Below are positions 1-12,119 of a stretch of DNA of 64,000 nucleotides, one piece after another. This DNA is from Anniella stebbinsi (taxonomy: Eukaryota > Chordata > Lepidosauria > Squamata > Anniellidae). Position 1 is the stretch's first letter. Each line of letters begins with the position of its first letter. The stretch lies in assembly GCA_029215795.1 (NCBI GenBank), contig JARDYH010000001.1:183837654-183901653 (forward strand), read 5' to 3'. A model generated the notes under the pieces. The model had not been told where the DNA came from and ran no database searches. It saw nothing but the letters and a program-made list of their open reading frames with translations. The translations under genes were made by a program, and so were the position numbers.

Positions 1-1020
1 GAGATCTGGGAGAAAGTTAGAGGAAAGTTAATACCAGGAGACTCTCCACTCGCCCCAGTGGTAGTAGTGGGAAACTTCCCAAGGAATTTAAAAGTAGAGT
101 TGGAAGGGAGTCTGAAGGATCAGGAAATTATTAAGTTAAGGAATTGGATGGAAAGAATGATAGATAAGGTGCAATTTAGAGAGTTGTTAAAATGACAAAA
201 GATAGCTTGGTTCAAATGCTTACAATTGGAAAAATGGACACAGGAATGGAAAAAGATAAATAAGAAATGTAGAAATAATACAAGATTTGAAGATTTAATT
301 GAATCAAGAGGAAAGAAGGAAGTAATTAAAACTAGAAAAGGTTTGACTAGCAAAATATATAGAATTCTGATAGAGGATGATGAATATCGAGACTCTCTCA
401 AAAAGATTTGGGATGATGATTTAAAGGAACAAATTAATGAACATGACTGGGGGAGGATATGGGATGCAAGAATGTTAAAGCTTTTGTCGATTAGAATTAA
501 GGAGAATTATTATAAGACAGTATGGAGATGGTATTTAACGCCGGTAAGATTTCATCAGATAGATAAAAAAGTGTCCAAGAATTGCTGGAGGGGGTGTCAG
601 GAGGTTGGAACTTATTTTCATATGTGGTGGAGCTGTGAACATGTACAAAAAAATTGGGAAAGGGTGTTTAAAGAAATAAGTGAAATAATTGGAAGTAAAC
701 TGGAATTAAGCCCAAAGCTGGCTCTACTAGCAATATGGGATAAAGGAAATGAGAATATAAACAAGAGAGAATTGATAAACAACCTCCTGGCTCCCGTCAG
801 AATAATGATTGCTAAAAACTGGAAAGGGCAAGGGATATATACTATAGAAGAACGGTATAAAGAAATATGGGACATGGCACTTAACGATAAGCTAACGTGT
901 AAAATGAAAATAAAGAGGGGAATGTCCAGTAAGAATGATTTTGGAGATATATGGAGCCCATTTTTGGAATATGTATTAAGAACAGGGAAGGGGCAAATAC
1001 AATTTTGGAAAGAAGAATAA
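1..1020 (+). pseudogene. L1-type LINE ORF2, C-terminal part
   Basis: This is the carboxy-terminal part of an L1-type ORF2, the protein carrying endonuclease and reverse transcriptase. Only the region after the RT domain is present. The reading frame is open from base 1, is broken by a TGA at 193-195, and then runs open to the stop at 1018-1020. Residues such as GTYFHMWWSCEHVQ and KNCWRGC match the Trp/Cys/His-rich C-terminal module of vertebrate L1 ORF2, and FGDIWSPFLEYV is the usual end region. The rest of the element lies left of the window. The 3' UTR is short and ends in an (AAT)n tail. Assignment to L1 rather than another L1-group clade rests on the look of the protein only. Confidence 0.8.
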
Positions 1021-1117
1021 TGTATAATTGAAGGTCTCCTGGGGGGAGGGGAGCACGGGGGGGGGGGGGGTATGTGGTTATGTATTGTATTTTATGTTGT
1101 TTTATGTTGTATTATGT

Positions 1118-1119
<2 letters not shown>

Positions 1120-1164
<45 letters not shown>
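1120..1164 (+). repeat. (AAT)n simple repeat, LINE tail
   Basis: About 15 AAT units directly follow the L1 3' UTR, so this is best read as the 3' tail of that insertion, later expanded. Confidence 0.85.
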
Positions 1165-1165
<1 letters not shown>

Positions 1166-2654
1166 TGAGGTGACTGGTTCCCAGGAATCCAGAAACTTGC
1201 CCATCTCTATCTGGAGGTGCACCTGGCTGAGGAGGACCCATCCCTAATTCATAAAAGGAATAATGAGGGGACAGGATTGAGGGGGAGACAGTTGGATGTG
1301 GAAGGATGTTTCTCAAAAGTGGGAATTTTACGGCCTTTCTTGAAAAGCCAGCCTTAGCCAGGCAGAGCCTAGGAGGGTCAGGAGATACCCCTGCAGCGTG
1401 GAAACCTGGATGATCCCACTAAAAGCATATTAACTGCTTATTATTTTTTGTGCCTATGCGTGGCACAGTGAGTGGATGCACTCCACCAAATTGAACTGAC
1501 TGTGAGGAGGAACTATGCTCCTAGCAGTAGCTTATCTCAGTGATTAGGCCATGCATGTCTAAGTACAAATAAAAGGATATTGGGGGTAGGGGAATAGCAC
1601 GGGCATTATTTTAGAGCCAGCCTTACCTAGGCAGGGCCTCATTGGGGCAGAAGCGAGGAAACCTGGATGATCCCACAAGCACCACAGAACAGACAGTGAG
1701 GAATTACGTTCTGCAAAGAAATTCCTCTGCCTGGCACCATGGACCCACTCCACTGAACTGAATGGACTGGGAGGAACTATGCTGCTCCTAGCAATAGCAT
1801 AACTGCTGGCTTATCTCAAGATTAGGCCATACATGTCTAAGTACAAAGGAAAGGGACACTTGGGGGGTAGCGGAATAGCATGGGCATTCTTTTTCAGCTA
1901 AGACATACCCCTGCAGTGCACCAACCTGGAGGATCCTAGCAGAAGCATATACATGTGCTGCTTTGACAACTGTGAATCCCATCAAAGCAACCCTCACGCA
2001 CCACCTTGACCTCATCATGCTTCAAAAATGACCCAGTCTGCCTGCCATCCCCATGCAGGCAGGTGGGCAGTTCTTCATACCATTGCTGCGCACATTGGCT
2101 GGAGCAGTGGCCAAAAAAAAAAAAAGGCAAGGTGTGATGGATGCTTTTGCAATCCTTCACCAATGCAGTTACACCTGAAATAGGTGAAGTGAACGAGGTC
2201 CCTGGTTCCCTGGAGTCCAGAAATTCACCCATTTGTATCTGGAGCAGAGGGGAAAGTCACGTTCTGGGTAGAGGTGGGCACATTGACTGGAGCAATGTCT
2301 CAAAAAAAAAAAAGGAAATGCATGAGGGATGCTTCCTCACTAATGGAGTCCATGAGGCGTTTGAAAAATAATAATACAGGAATCTGTCAAGGCACTGTCA
2401 CTGGAATGCCATGCATACATTGACTGCAGTCCCTCACTAAAGCAGTCCAGACTGGAAACATTGGATGGAGCAGTGGCAAAAAAAAATATAGGCAAGGTGT
2501 GAGGGATCCTGCTGAAGTCCCTCACCAATGCTGCTACACCGGAATTAGATGAAGTCAATGAGTTGCCTGGTTCCACGACATCCCTATTAACAGGGAGTCT
2601 GGGTTCAATTCCAGAGGGGTTGCCCAAAAATACATCTTGCAGGAAGCAGCTTGA
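1165..2654. repeat. Block of shuffled repeat modules (copy 1)
   Basis: This stretch has no convincing gene. It is built from modules that recur at 6.3-8.65 kb. One module runs from a TGATTAGGCCATGCATG motif through GGGGTAGGGGAATAGCACGGG and AGCCAGCCTTAGC to a GATACCCCTGCAG motif; copies begin near 1,540 and 1,820 with a partial copy near 1,340. A second module (about 1,970-2,130) carries TGACCCAGTCTGCC and ACATTGGCTGGAGCAG. The block runs directly into a hAT 5' end. The likeliest reading is internal filler of a non-autonomous hAT derivative, but I did not find the matching left terminal repeat; the L1 at 1-1,164 may have inserted over it. Confidence 0.6.
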
Positions 2655-3648
2655 CAAGCCAGGCTAGCGCCAAGGAAGATGTGTGCTTGATTTCACTAGG
2701 GAAGAGACAGCCACCCCAGAACTGCCCCCAGCAACAGCATCTCTCCTAGACCCAGAGCCACCTCGCCCAAGGCATGCCTTAAAGCCACATTTCATACTGC
2801 TATAAAGTGATTGAAATTATTTATATTAATAACAATTCTTTGCAGTGTGTGTGCTGCTTTGACCACAGATTGTGTAGTGTTATCCTGTGTAGCAGGCTAC
2901 AGGACACACCAGCACACTCACAGTCAATCAAGCAAACAGAGTGAGAGAGAGAGAGGGGGGGGGGGGGAGGGAGGGGAAAATATATATTTTTTAAAAAAAA
3001 AATTTGGTTTTTTTAAAGAAAGTTAAACAGGGAAGGGAACAACACACTCACTGAGTCACAGTTCTCCCACTCACGCTAACCTAACCCTTCAATCAAACCA
3101 ACCAGAAAAAGTATAAATTATAACTCAAACACACAAGCAACAAACAGCCAAACGAACCTGAGACGAAGAAGGAATCAGAAAGATGCAAGACTAGAATGAA
3201 TCTCCAACAATTCGCCACCAAAATCAATCCAGCAGTAAGTAACTATAAGACCCAGGACAGAGCTCCAACAAAATCCACCCTTCTCCCTCAACACCTAACT
3301 CCCAACAGAGCTGGAACACCAAGTGTGGGGGTTTTATGCGGGGATACCATTAGCCCTCCTCCAGCATTGTGATTGGAGCCTGCTGGAATCCTTGCTGCAC
3401 GATTGGTCACTGAATCTGTCAGTCTCAGCAAACACACCCCACCTTCGTCCATGTGGCTCCGTCCATGTGGCCCCAAATGAAAAGGAGCCTTCCGATAATA
3501 CGATAAAATTCCGATAATTATCGGATGATTTGTATTGTCTCCAATAATTATCGTAGGATTTTCTATCGTATATAATCATTATTTGGATGTCTGATAAAGT
3601 CCATATCATATCGTTATCGGACATTTAATGATACTATACACATCCCTA
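2655..3648 (-). mobile_element. Non-autonomous hAT derivative, 5' end (copy A)
   Basis: From about 2,655 the sequence matches, module by module, the 5' end of the hAT element at 9.7-12.8 kb: the segment with AACTGCCCCCAGCA, the start-codon region followed by TTATTTATATTAATAACAAT, the CCAACAGAGCTGG segment, and a terminal 170 bp rich in TATCG/CGATA motifs. It ends at CATCCCTA (3,641-3,648), which read inward on the minus strand gives the terminal repeat TAGGGATGTGTATAG. No transposase beyond the first codons is retained. Confidence 0.7.
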
Positions 3649-3654
3649 CTTCCT

Positions 3655-3850
3655 GACTGTTAGAGCAATATGACAATGGAACCAATTACCTAGGGAGGTG
3701 GTGGTCTCTCCCACATTAGAGGCATTCAAGAGGCAGTTAGACAACCATCTGCCAGGGATGCTTTAAGGTAGATTTCTTCACTGAGCAGGGGGTTGGACTC
3801 AATGATGGCCTTACAGGCCCCTTCCAACTCTACTATTCTATGATTCTATG
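3655..3850 (+). mobile_element. CR1 LINE 3' end fragment
   Basis: This matches the well-known CR1 3' region: a segment with GGAGGTGGTGG and GAGGCATTCAAGAGGCAG, then GGGGGTTGGACTCAATGATGG, ending in the ATTCTATGATTCTATG octamer repeat (about 3,834-3,849) that serves as the CR1 3' tail. It is 5'-truncated to about 200 bp, as most CR1 copies are. Confidence 0.9.
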
Positions 3851-5683
3851 GTTTATTAGCTCTTTCTCCTCACTCTTCTCATTACTTATGCTGGAAAACC
3901 CAGTCATTTTCCCCTGCTTCTTTTCATCAGATTTGTATGCCTGCAACTTGCTAGCTGCCTCTCTTTGCTCACAAAATGGCACATTCTCCCAGTGCTTTCT
4001 TTTTCTGTGGAAAAGTATCAATGTCACTATGGAATGCTGACTGTTGTAGTTCAACATATCTGGGGGGCACCAAGTTATTTTATTTTTTGCATTGTTGGAA
4101 ATTGCATCTTATGAATAATTGCAGTAAATGTACATCTTAACAATCATACTACTTAAGGTGAGTCTATTCAATTTTTTTAAGTTGTATTAAAAATAATCTA
4201 ATGCGTAGCTCCCAATTTCACATCCACACTTGTGCATACTAACAAAAGTAAAGTCCTTAATTTACCCATATATCTTTCTTTCCAAAACTGGGGTTCCTAC
4301 CAGCCTGCTCCCTCAGGACAATCTGCAGCAGAAAAATGACAAGCCAGAATTACCATAGAGTTTCCCTATTTTCAAATTTCAAAGTCTCCTTCTGGGATCA
4401 CAAACTTTTAATTGGTCTTCTGCTTCAGAGGAGAGTCACAGCTGGCTTACTGTCAAGCTTTGCAAGAATAATATTTTCACCTTGATACAGGACCATCTCT
4501 TCAGTACAATATTGCAAGCTTCACTGTTGAAAGAAAATTCATTTGATATATTTTGAAATAAATGGGACTCCCGACACAGTGAAGAGAGCAATCCAGAAAG
4601 ACTGTCTCCTCTATCATGGGGGTGGGGGTGAAGCTTGACATACTCCTATCCAGTTGTTTCTATCAACAACTATAACTGACAAGGAATATGATGTAAATGT
4701 GAGCAAATGACATTTCTTTAGCATCGTCACTCTATGTTATCTCCTAGCAGCATTTCCCATAATACAGATTACCTGGGGAGTGTTAGCAAAACGTCAATGT
4801 GGACAGCTGCAGTTTAACAGCCACAATAACTAGAGCTATGAAATTTTAGGAGAAGTAACATTTGGGTGGTAATTATAGTTATTGATATTTCTAAAATTCA
4901 TTTAGGCTTTTATTGTAACTTTAGCAACTGCAGGAAATGTATGACTTTAGCAGGGATAAATTGTTGTAATCTTAACATTATTAAAAAAACTTGTCTGACT
5001 GAATTTAAATTGAGAATCATATTAAAACTTTCAATCAAAATAAATTATTCTTGATGAAAACACAGAATTAAAAATGACTTAATATTGAGCTAAGCCAATG
5101 GGGGGGGGGGGGGGGAGAATCAGCTTCAATAAAATAGCAAATATTTTACAGATTAATACATGTATTAATTTTTTAGCACATCTCTCAAAAAGGCTATTTT
5201 CTTTAGCTGGAGGTATATTTGGAGTTCTTCTCCTCAGGGATCCAGATTAGGAGAATATGGTCATCCTTTGAACAACAAAGCATTTTATCTTCTTTAAAAT
5301 ATTTCCAGAGGTCTCTCAATTCTGCAACAATAGAGTTCTCCAGGACAATCTAAAGCATTTATTCTGTGACAAAACCCAGGGCCAAGGTAGTTTGGTAATT
5401 GTTATTTGTTATTGTGCTTTTAATTTAAATTAGATCTTTCTAAACAAAAAATATTAAATTTAGATGTATTAAGTGGTGCTTTTTAAAGAAGAATCAGTCT
5501 CCTGATATTATATAGCAGGATATTATCTATCCTGATATATATTATATGATATTATATTGTTTCTACATTTGCTTTTGAGTCTGAAAGGCCTAAAACTTCT
5601 TAATTTTCCAAGTTACAGGTTTGAAACTTCATTACAGTGCAGACTGAGTGTTGCTAGTCATGGATCCCAAATTACAGAACAAT
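3851..5683. other. No gene recognised
   Basis: AT-rich sequence without a convincing reading frame or RNA gene. A run of G (about 5,101-5,116) is the only simple repeat of note. Confidence 0.6.
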
Positions 5684-6233
5684 AGGTGCAAGCGTTACTC
5701 GGAAGTAAGCTTTCAAATACACTGTTTCAGGTGGCTGAAATGTGGTCCTTTTTCAAGAGACGTTGGTCCCCTCTACAAGGATTCGCTTTTGCGCCCGGTT
5801 AGGTGATTATGCGCATAATCGCAGAAGCGCATTTCCGCCTAATCCCTCTGCACGAGAGGCGGCGAAGCACATTACCGGATGTCCAAAATGCGGTTTACAA
5901 GTAGTTAATGCGCATAAGCGCATATTCACACAGTCAAAATGCGCTTTATCGGAGGGAGCAAAATAAAACTCGCGATTTAACGCGCATTCGATAATGCGCA
6001 TAATCGGAGAGATAACGCGCCTCTACGCCCCATTTGCGCTCCGCTGGTGTGGAGGTAAATTTTTTAATGAGACTTCAAAGAGCATTAAACCTCTCGTGAA
6101 GAGGCAGCCGTTGTCATCCAGTACTCATGGGCATCTCACAGATGGCCTTGAGGGGACTCATCTGGGCCCAATTTCAAATGCACAGCTGCAGGCATTACTC
6201 AGAAGTAAGCTCTCAACAACATGCACTGTTTCT
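5684..6233. other. CpG-rich TGCGCAT motif island between diverged direct repeats
   Basis: A segment of about 50 bp containing TTACTCGGAAGTAAGCT (5,684-5,735) recurs in diverged form at about 6,180-6,233. Between them, about 5,780-6,045 is packed with TGCGCATAATCG-like and AAGCGCAT motifs in both orientations, unlike its AT-rich neighbours. Repeated short inverted motifs of this kind are typical of the subterminal regions of DNA transposons, but no terminal repeat or transposase was found. Function unknown. Confidence 0.5.
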
Positions 6234-6587
6234 AGTAATGCACTACATGTACATGCTGCTGCTGCTGAGACTTTTAGGAATTATATGAATAATACATACA
6301 ATGAATGAACTTTCCAAACCTGTGGCTAAACCTACCTAGTAGGCATATGCATAAAAGTAAAATGTGTTAATCAGAAGATGGTGAACTGCTGCTGCTGCCT
6401 TATCTCATTGATTAGGCCATGCATGCCAAATGAAATTATGAAAGGATTGGGGGGTAGGGAAATAGTACGGGTGTTACAGTTATTTAACTTATTTTAGCCA
6501 GCCGTAGCCTGGCAAGGCCTCACTGGGCCAGGAGAGATACCCCTGCATTGGGCAACCTGGAGGATCCCAGCAGAAGCATATAATGTA

Positions 6588-6904
6588 GGCTGACCATATG
6601 AAAAGGAGGACAGGGCTCATGTAACTTTAACTGCTGTATAGAAAAGAGAATTTCAACCAGTGTCATTTGTATGCAATTAGTTCCTGGTGAAATTCCCTTT
6701 TCAACACAACAGTTAAGGTTGCAGGCACTATACTAGAGTGACCATATACAAAAGAAGACAGGGCCCCTGTAACTTTAACTGTTGTGATGAAGAGGGAATT
6801 TCATCAGGAACTAATTGCATACAAATGAAACTGGCTGAAACTCCCTTTTCTCTACAACAGTTAAAGTTGCATGAGCCCTGTCCTCCTTTTCCTATGGTCA
6901 GCCT
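6588..6904. mobile_element. Two MITE copies in inverted orientation, inserted in a repeat module
   Basis: The outer ends are TAGGCTGACCATATGAAAAG and its near-perfect reverse complement (CTTTTCCTATGGTCAGCCTA). The whole right half (about 6,735-6,904) is a reverse complement of the left half with roughly 10% divergence, so these are two copies of one short element with termini TAGGCTGACC and TAGAGTGACC. The flanks ATATAATG and ATATCATG form an 8-bp target duplication with one mismatch, as expected for hAT-type MITEs. The empty site is visible in the related module near 1,945-1,960. Confidence 0.7.
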
Positions 6905-8249
6905 AATATCATGTGCTGCTTTTACAACTGTGAGAATGCCATCAAAACAACCATCACGCACTGCCTTGACCTCATCATGCTTCAAATGACCCAGTCTGCC
7001 CACCATCCCCATGCAGGTAGGTTAGCATTTCTTCATGCCAGAGCTGTGCACAACATTGGCTGGAGCAGAGGCAAATAAAAAGTCACGTTCAGGATAGAGG
7101 TAGGCACTTTGGCAAATAAAAGAAAAGTCCCCTTCTGGGTTGAGGTTGGCTCTTTGGCTGGAGCGGAGGGAATGCACCTATGCGTGCATGCGTGGCACAG
7201 TGAGAGTGAGTGGATGCATTCCTGGATGGAATACAATGAACTTTCCAAACCTGTGGATAAACCTGGCAGTGCCTTCTATATGCAGTCATATGGATGGGGG
7301 CGTAACATGTATAGCCTTAGCAGGCAGGGCCTCATTGGGCCAGGAGGGGAGATACCCAGCAGGAGGAAGCAAAGAAACCTGGAAGATCTATGCCTGGCAC
7401 AGTGAGTGGATGGCCGCATTCCACCGCTGTAGCAAAACTGCTGCCTGCCTTGTATCAAGATTAGGCCACGCATGTCTAAGTACAACAACAAGGATTGGGG
7501 GGTAGGGGAATAGCACGGGCATAACAGTTATTATTTTAGAGCCAGCCTTAGCAGGCAGGGCCTCATTGGGCCAGGAGGGGAGATACACAGCAGGAGGAAG
7601 TGAAGAAACCTGGAAGATCCCACTAGCACCTACGCCTGGCACAGTGAGTGGATGGCCGCATTCCACTGCAGTAGCAAAATGACCCAGTCTGCCCGCCATC
7701 CCCATACAGGCAGTGGTGGTGGGCATTTCTTCATGCCAGACCTGCACACATTGGCTGGAGCAGTGGCAAATAAAAGAAAAGTCCCCATTGGGGTTGAGGT
7801 AGGCAGGCACTTTGCCAAATAAAAGAAAACTCATGTTCGGGGTAGGCACTTTGGCAAATTAAAGTCACGTGAGTTAGGTATATTTTTATGAATACAGTGA
7901 ACATTCAAAACCTGTGGATAAACCTAGGCGGCAGTGCCTTCCATATGCAGTCATAAAAGTAAAATGCCTTTTCTCATCCATGCATGTTTATAAATTAAAA
8001 GGATTGGGGGGGTAGGGGAATAGCACGGGTGTAACAGTTATTATTTTAGAGCCAGCCTTAGCAGGCAGGGCCTCATTGGGCCAGGAGATACCCCAGAAGC
8101 ATGCCAACCTGCAGGATCCTCTTCATCATGCTTAAAGAATGACCCAGTCTGCCCGCCATCCCCATGCAGGTAGGCTGGCATTTCTTCATGCCAGAGCTGC
8201 ACACATTGGCTGGAGCAGAGGCAAATAAAAGTCACGTTTGGGATAGAGG

Positions 8250-8410
8250 TAGACGCATTGCCCAGTTCATAGAAGTCCCCTTCTGGGTAGGCACATTGCC
8301 CAGTTCATAGAAGTCATGTAGGCACATTGCCCAGTTCATAGAAGACAGGGTACTACAGGTAAGCACATTGCCCAGTTCATAGAAGTCCCCTTCTGGGTGG
8401 GTACCTTGGC
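8250..8410. repeat. Short tandem repeat with CATTGCCCAGTTCATAGAAG core
   Basis: Four exact or near-exact copies of the 20-bp core CATTGCCCAGTTCATAGAAG, with spacers of 12 to 24 bp (two of them containing CCCCTTCTGGGT). It lies inside the second module block. Confidence 0.8.
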
Positions 8411-8654
8411 CAATTGATAAAAGCCCCTTCTGGGCAGGCGTAGGCAGGCACATTGCCTGACCAAATTCTCAAATAAAAATGCGTGAGGGGGATGCTTCTG
8501 CAGTCCCTCACTAACGGACTCCACGAGGAGCAGACCCAGGGGACATAGTGACGAAAAATAAAAATACAGGAATCTCTCTCATGGCTCCCTGAAGCAGTCC
8601 CTCCAGTCCAGACCGGAACCATTGGCTGGAGCAGTGTCTTTCAAAAAGAAATTA

Positions 8655-9567
8655 AAAAAGTATGAGAAGGAGAGACAGGCACCCCAAAACTGCCCCCAGC
8701 AGCAACAGCAGCATCTCTCCTAGACACAGAGCCACCTCACGCAAGGAGTTTCATACTGCTACAAAGTAGAAAATGATTGCAACAAAAAAGTATGCTTTGG
8801 CCACAGTTTGTGACTTCGTGTGCTGCTTTGACCACACAGATCCTGTGTAACAGCCTAGACACAGCAGCAGCACACTCACAGTCAATCAAGCAAACACACA
8901 CACACAGACAGAGGGAGATAAATATAATTTTAAAAAATATATTTCTGGTTTTTTAAAGAAAGTTCAACAAGGCAGAGGACAAAACACTCCCCCTCAGTCA
9001 CAGTACCCCTACTCATGCTAAGTACCTAACCCCAACCAGAAAACGTACTATATAAATAAAAATTATAACTCAAAGTCTCAAACACACAGGCAGCAACACA
9101 CAGGCAAATGAACCTGAGACACAAAGATGCAAGAGATTAAAATGAATCTCCAACAATTTGCCACCAAGAGCCAGGAGCCAAGACAGAGCTCCAACAAATC
9201 CACCCTTCTCCCCTCAACGCCTAAGTCCCAACAGAGCCTGGAACACCAAGTGTGGGGGTTTTATGTGGGGATATCCACCCTCCTCCAACATTGTGATTGG
9301 AATCCTTGCTGCACGATTGGTCATTGAAACCGTCAGTCTCATCAAGCACACCCTACCTTCTAGCTCCGTCCATGTGGCGCAAAAGAGAAAGCGCCTTCCG
9401 ATAACATGATAAAATATGATATTTATCGTTGGAATTTCTATCGTTTCCGATAATTATCATTGTATTCCTTATGATTTACTATCGTATCGTTATCATTAAA
9501 CGGAGACACAATAGAGAGCATATCGTATCGTTACTGGCGATTTTAACAATACAATACACATCTCTAC
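8655..9567 (-). mobile_element. Non-autonomous hAT derivative, 5' end (copy B)
   Basis: Same architecture as 2,655-3,648: AACTGCCCCCAGCAGCAAC segment, CAACAGAGCCTGGAACACC segment and a terminal TATCG/CGATAATTATC-rich stretch ending in ACACATCTCTA at 9,567. It is attached to the second module block as copy A is to the first, so the two are probably copies of the same composite non-autonomous element. Confidence 0.7.
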
Positions 9568-9734
9568 TTAGCATCCCCTCAATATGTTGCAGTAGGAGAG
9601 ACAGGATCCCTTGGAAACCTGCCATCAGAGTTAAGTTACAGAACTGTTAAAGCAGCAAATAAAAATTAAAAATATGAACACAAAAATAAAAAATGAAAAG
9701 TCGAGCCTACCCAACTTAATGAAAGGCGGGTCTC

Positions 9735-12119
9735 TCACTCCCCAGTGGGCTTGAGGGTGGGGTATCCCAGCAGGGGTAGATTTGCTTTGAGAAATATGAG
9801 CTGCTCCACCAACTCAGCATCCAAGCAAGAGCGGTGGGGTGTCACGATGTTGCCCGCCTTTGAGAACACTCGCTCTGGCTCCACGATGATCAGTAGGACA
9901 GGTGTTCTACGTAGATGTTCTCTTTGGCTTCTGCCAGGTAACATTGCACAGCAGTTGCAGCAGCATCCCGATGGGTGGGTTGGTCATCTGCCTCACCAAC
10001 CACTTCCTGTGGGGCATTTGCCCAGAACCCAAGGCCTCTCCTGCTCTTGCTGGGAGGGATGCTGCTTCTGTTGCTGCAGGGACTGCTGAGCTGGGAAGCT
10101 GTGGCCTCCTCCTCCTCCTCTGCTGCCGCTGCCTGCCCAAGCCTGATTTCCATGCAACCCGAACTTCCCCCACTAGCAATTCCACCCTCAGCCTAGAATT
10201 GGCATCACAGATGCTGTCTTTCACACATGGATCACACATCGTGGCCAAAATGTAGATCCCATCCTTCATGATGGGCTCCATTCTCTTCGCTAGTCCTTCC
10301 TAAGCCTGTTGAACACTTCCTGCACATATTGCGGGAAGTGCCTCCCGGCACTCCCGGCACTGGGATCCCGGACCTCCAGAAAGCGCTGCATCTTAGTGTA
10401 GAAATACCAGGCCACAGGGATCAACTGGCTGAGGAGGGTGGTGCTGCTGTTGAGGGTCTCTGTGGCCTCAAGGAAGGGCTTGAGGATTGTCACCAGATGG
10501 GACATGGTATCCCACTGCTGCCTGGCCAGTGGTTCCTGGATACCTATGTCCCCGCCCCTGCACATTTTGTGTACAGCACGCTGTTTCTCCACCATACGCT
10601 CAACCATGAGGTAGGTGGAGTTCCAGCATGTCGCAATGTCCTGAAGGCGCCGGTGCTGCGGGAGTTCCAACTCCACCTGTTTCTCCCGCTGCAACCAACT
10701 TCCTTTGACACTGTGGTAGAAGTGTCCAGCCACCCACCAACAGCTGTCCAGGACATTGCACACTGCTGCCACAGAAGGGGGAAGGCCACTGCTGCTGCTC
10801 CCCATGCCAAGCTCACTCCTCACTTTGAGGTTTAATATGTGGGTGATGCAGCAGACCCCATCAAAACCGCCCTCATGCACCTCCTTGACCATATTGGCTC
10901 CCCCGTCTGTGACCATGTAATCACGGGTGTGCTGATGCGCAGACAGCCACCCCTCCACCATGCGGTTAATGGCCTCAGTGATCTCCACTACCATGTGGGA
11001 CTGGTCCATGACTTCAGTATGAAGTGGAGCCCAGCAGTAGCCCTCCTTCCCAGTCCCACGAGTGATGAGTGCTTCCTTCCCTGTGGCTCCCCACCAATGA
11101 GCTGTCAGGGACAGGTAAGCATGCACTCCGCCCTCACTAGACCAAATGTCCAAGGTGAAGTGCACCTTCTATGCCTGGCGCAGTCAACTCATCACCAACC
11201 CCCTGCATGCCCAGTACAGGGAGGGTACCACCTGCCTGCTAAGGGTAGTGTGAGATGGCAGCTTGTAGTATGGGTCCACAAGGTTGAATGGCTGGTCATC
11301 CAACACCACCATCTCACTGGTGCTGTTGGTGAGCTGGTTGGGCGTTGGACACTTTCAACATGTAGCCCCATACTTTCCCCATCCCAGGTCTGCCATGGGG
11401 ATGCTTGGGGATGAGAGATGGAGAAGCAGCAGTTTTCTGCTTGTCCTTACTGCCACCACTCACCTGGGAGGTGCCCGCCTATCTCCCAAGCGGGACCGCA
11501 TGGTGGTTCCTCCTCAGGTGGTCGTGCATATTGGAGATGGTGAGGTGCACCTCATTTTTACCCCTGCTGATGGCAGCCTAGCAATGCCGACATACAGCAA
11601 AGAGGGGATCTGCTGCCACCTCAAAGTGGTCCCACACCATGCTGCTAGACTTCTAGGGTGAGCCAGTCTGCTCACCAGTGCCTGGACTCTGGGGTGTCAC
11701 CACAGGAACAGGGGTAGAAGCCCTCGAACAGGTTTGGGAGAGTGATGAGGGAGCCACTTTTGCCTGCTGCTCATCCTCAACCTCAACTGGCTGCTGGACC
11801 TCAGCGATCTCAGGGAAAAGATCCCTGAGCAGGCTCCCACCTCAACCACTGAAGCAGGAGATGGTGGTACTCCTACTCCAAGGCCAGTGCTGCTGCCACT
11901 GGCCTCTGGAAGTGGCTCTTCAAAGAGGGCCCTGTGGGCAGACCTTTCAGGAGGTGCTGCTGGTGCCTCTGCTTGCTTAAGCGCAAAGGCAGACTTGTGC
12001 TTGGTTTTCACAGGGGGAGAGACATCCACCCCAGAACTGCCCCCAGCAGCAACAGCATCTCTCCTTGATCCACAGGCAGAGCCACCTCAGCCAAGGCGTG
12101 CCTTAGAGCCACATTTCAT
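9735..12119 (-). pseudogene. hAT transposase, broken
   Basis: DNA-cutting transposase of a hAT element, read on the minus strand. The ATG at 12,117-12,119 (MKCGSKARLG) is followed at once by a TGA. A BED zinc finger lies at about 11,520-11,660 (MVWDHFEVAADPLFAVCRHC, then LTISNMHDHLRR), also with a stop inside. The longest intact stretch is 10,290-11,165, the RNase H-like core (LDIWSSEGGVHAYLSLTAHW; TDGGANMVKEV; CCITHILNL; CWNSTYLMVERM). After frameshifts near 10,285 and 9,900-9,945 the hATC dimerisation region follows (ERVFSKAGNIVTPHRS, ELVEQLIFLKANLPLLGYP), ending in a stop at 9,735. The WWREN-type segment normally between these two parts seems to be missing. Alternating frames and stops make it non-functional. 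Confidence 0.85.

Larger units (their letters stand above)
6330..8650. repeat. Block of shuffled repeat modules (copy 2)
   Basis: Same modules as 1,165-2,654, in larger number and different order. The TGATTAGGCCATGCATG ... GATACCCCTGCA module occurs near 6,405, in part near 7,310, near 7,455 and near 7,990. The CATCATGCTT-TGACCCAGTCTGCC-TGGCTGGAGCAG module occurs near 6,975, 7,680 and 8,125. A GTGGATAAACCT-containing module occurs near 7,250 and 7,915. The block joins a hAT 5' end at about 8,655, exactly as copy 1 does at 2,655. No coding capacity is evident. Confidence 0.6.

Noticed and set aside
9902..11661. Plus-strand frames across the hAT transposase
   Set aside because: The recognisable BED, core and dimerisation motifs are all on the minus strand.
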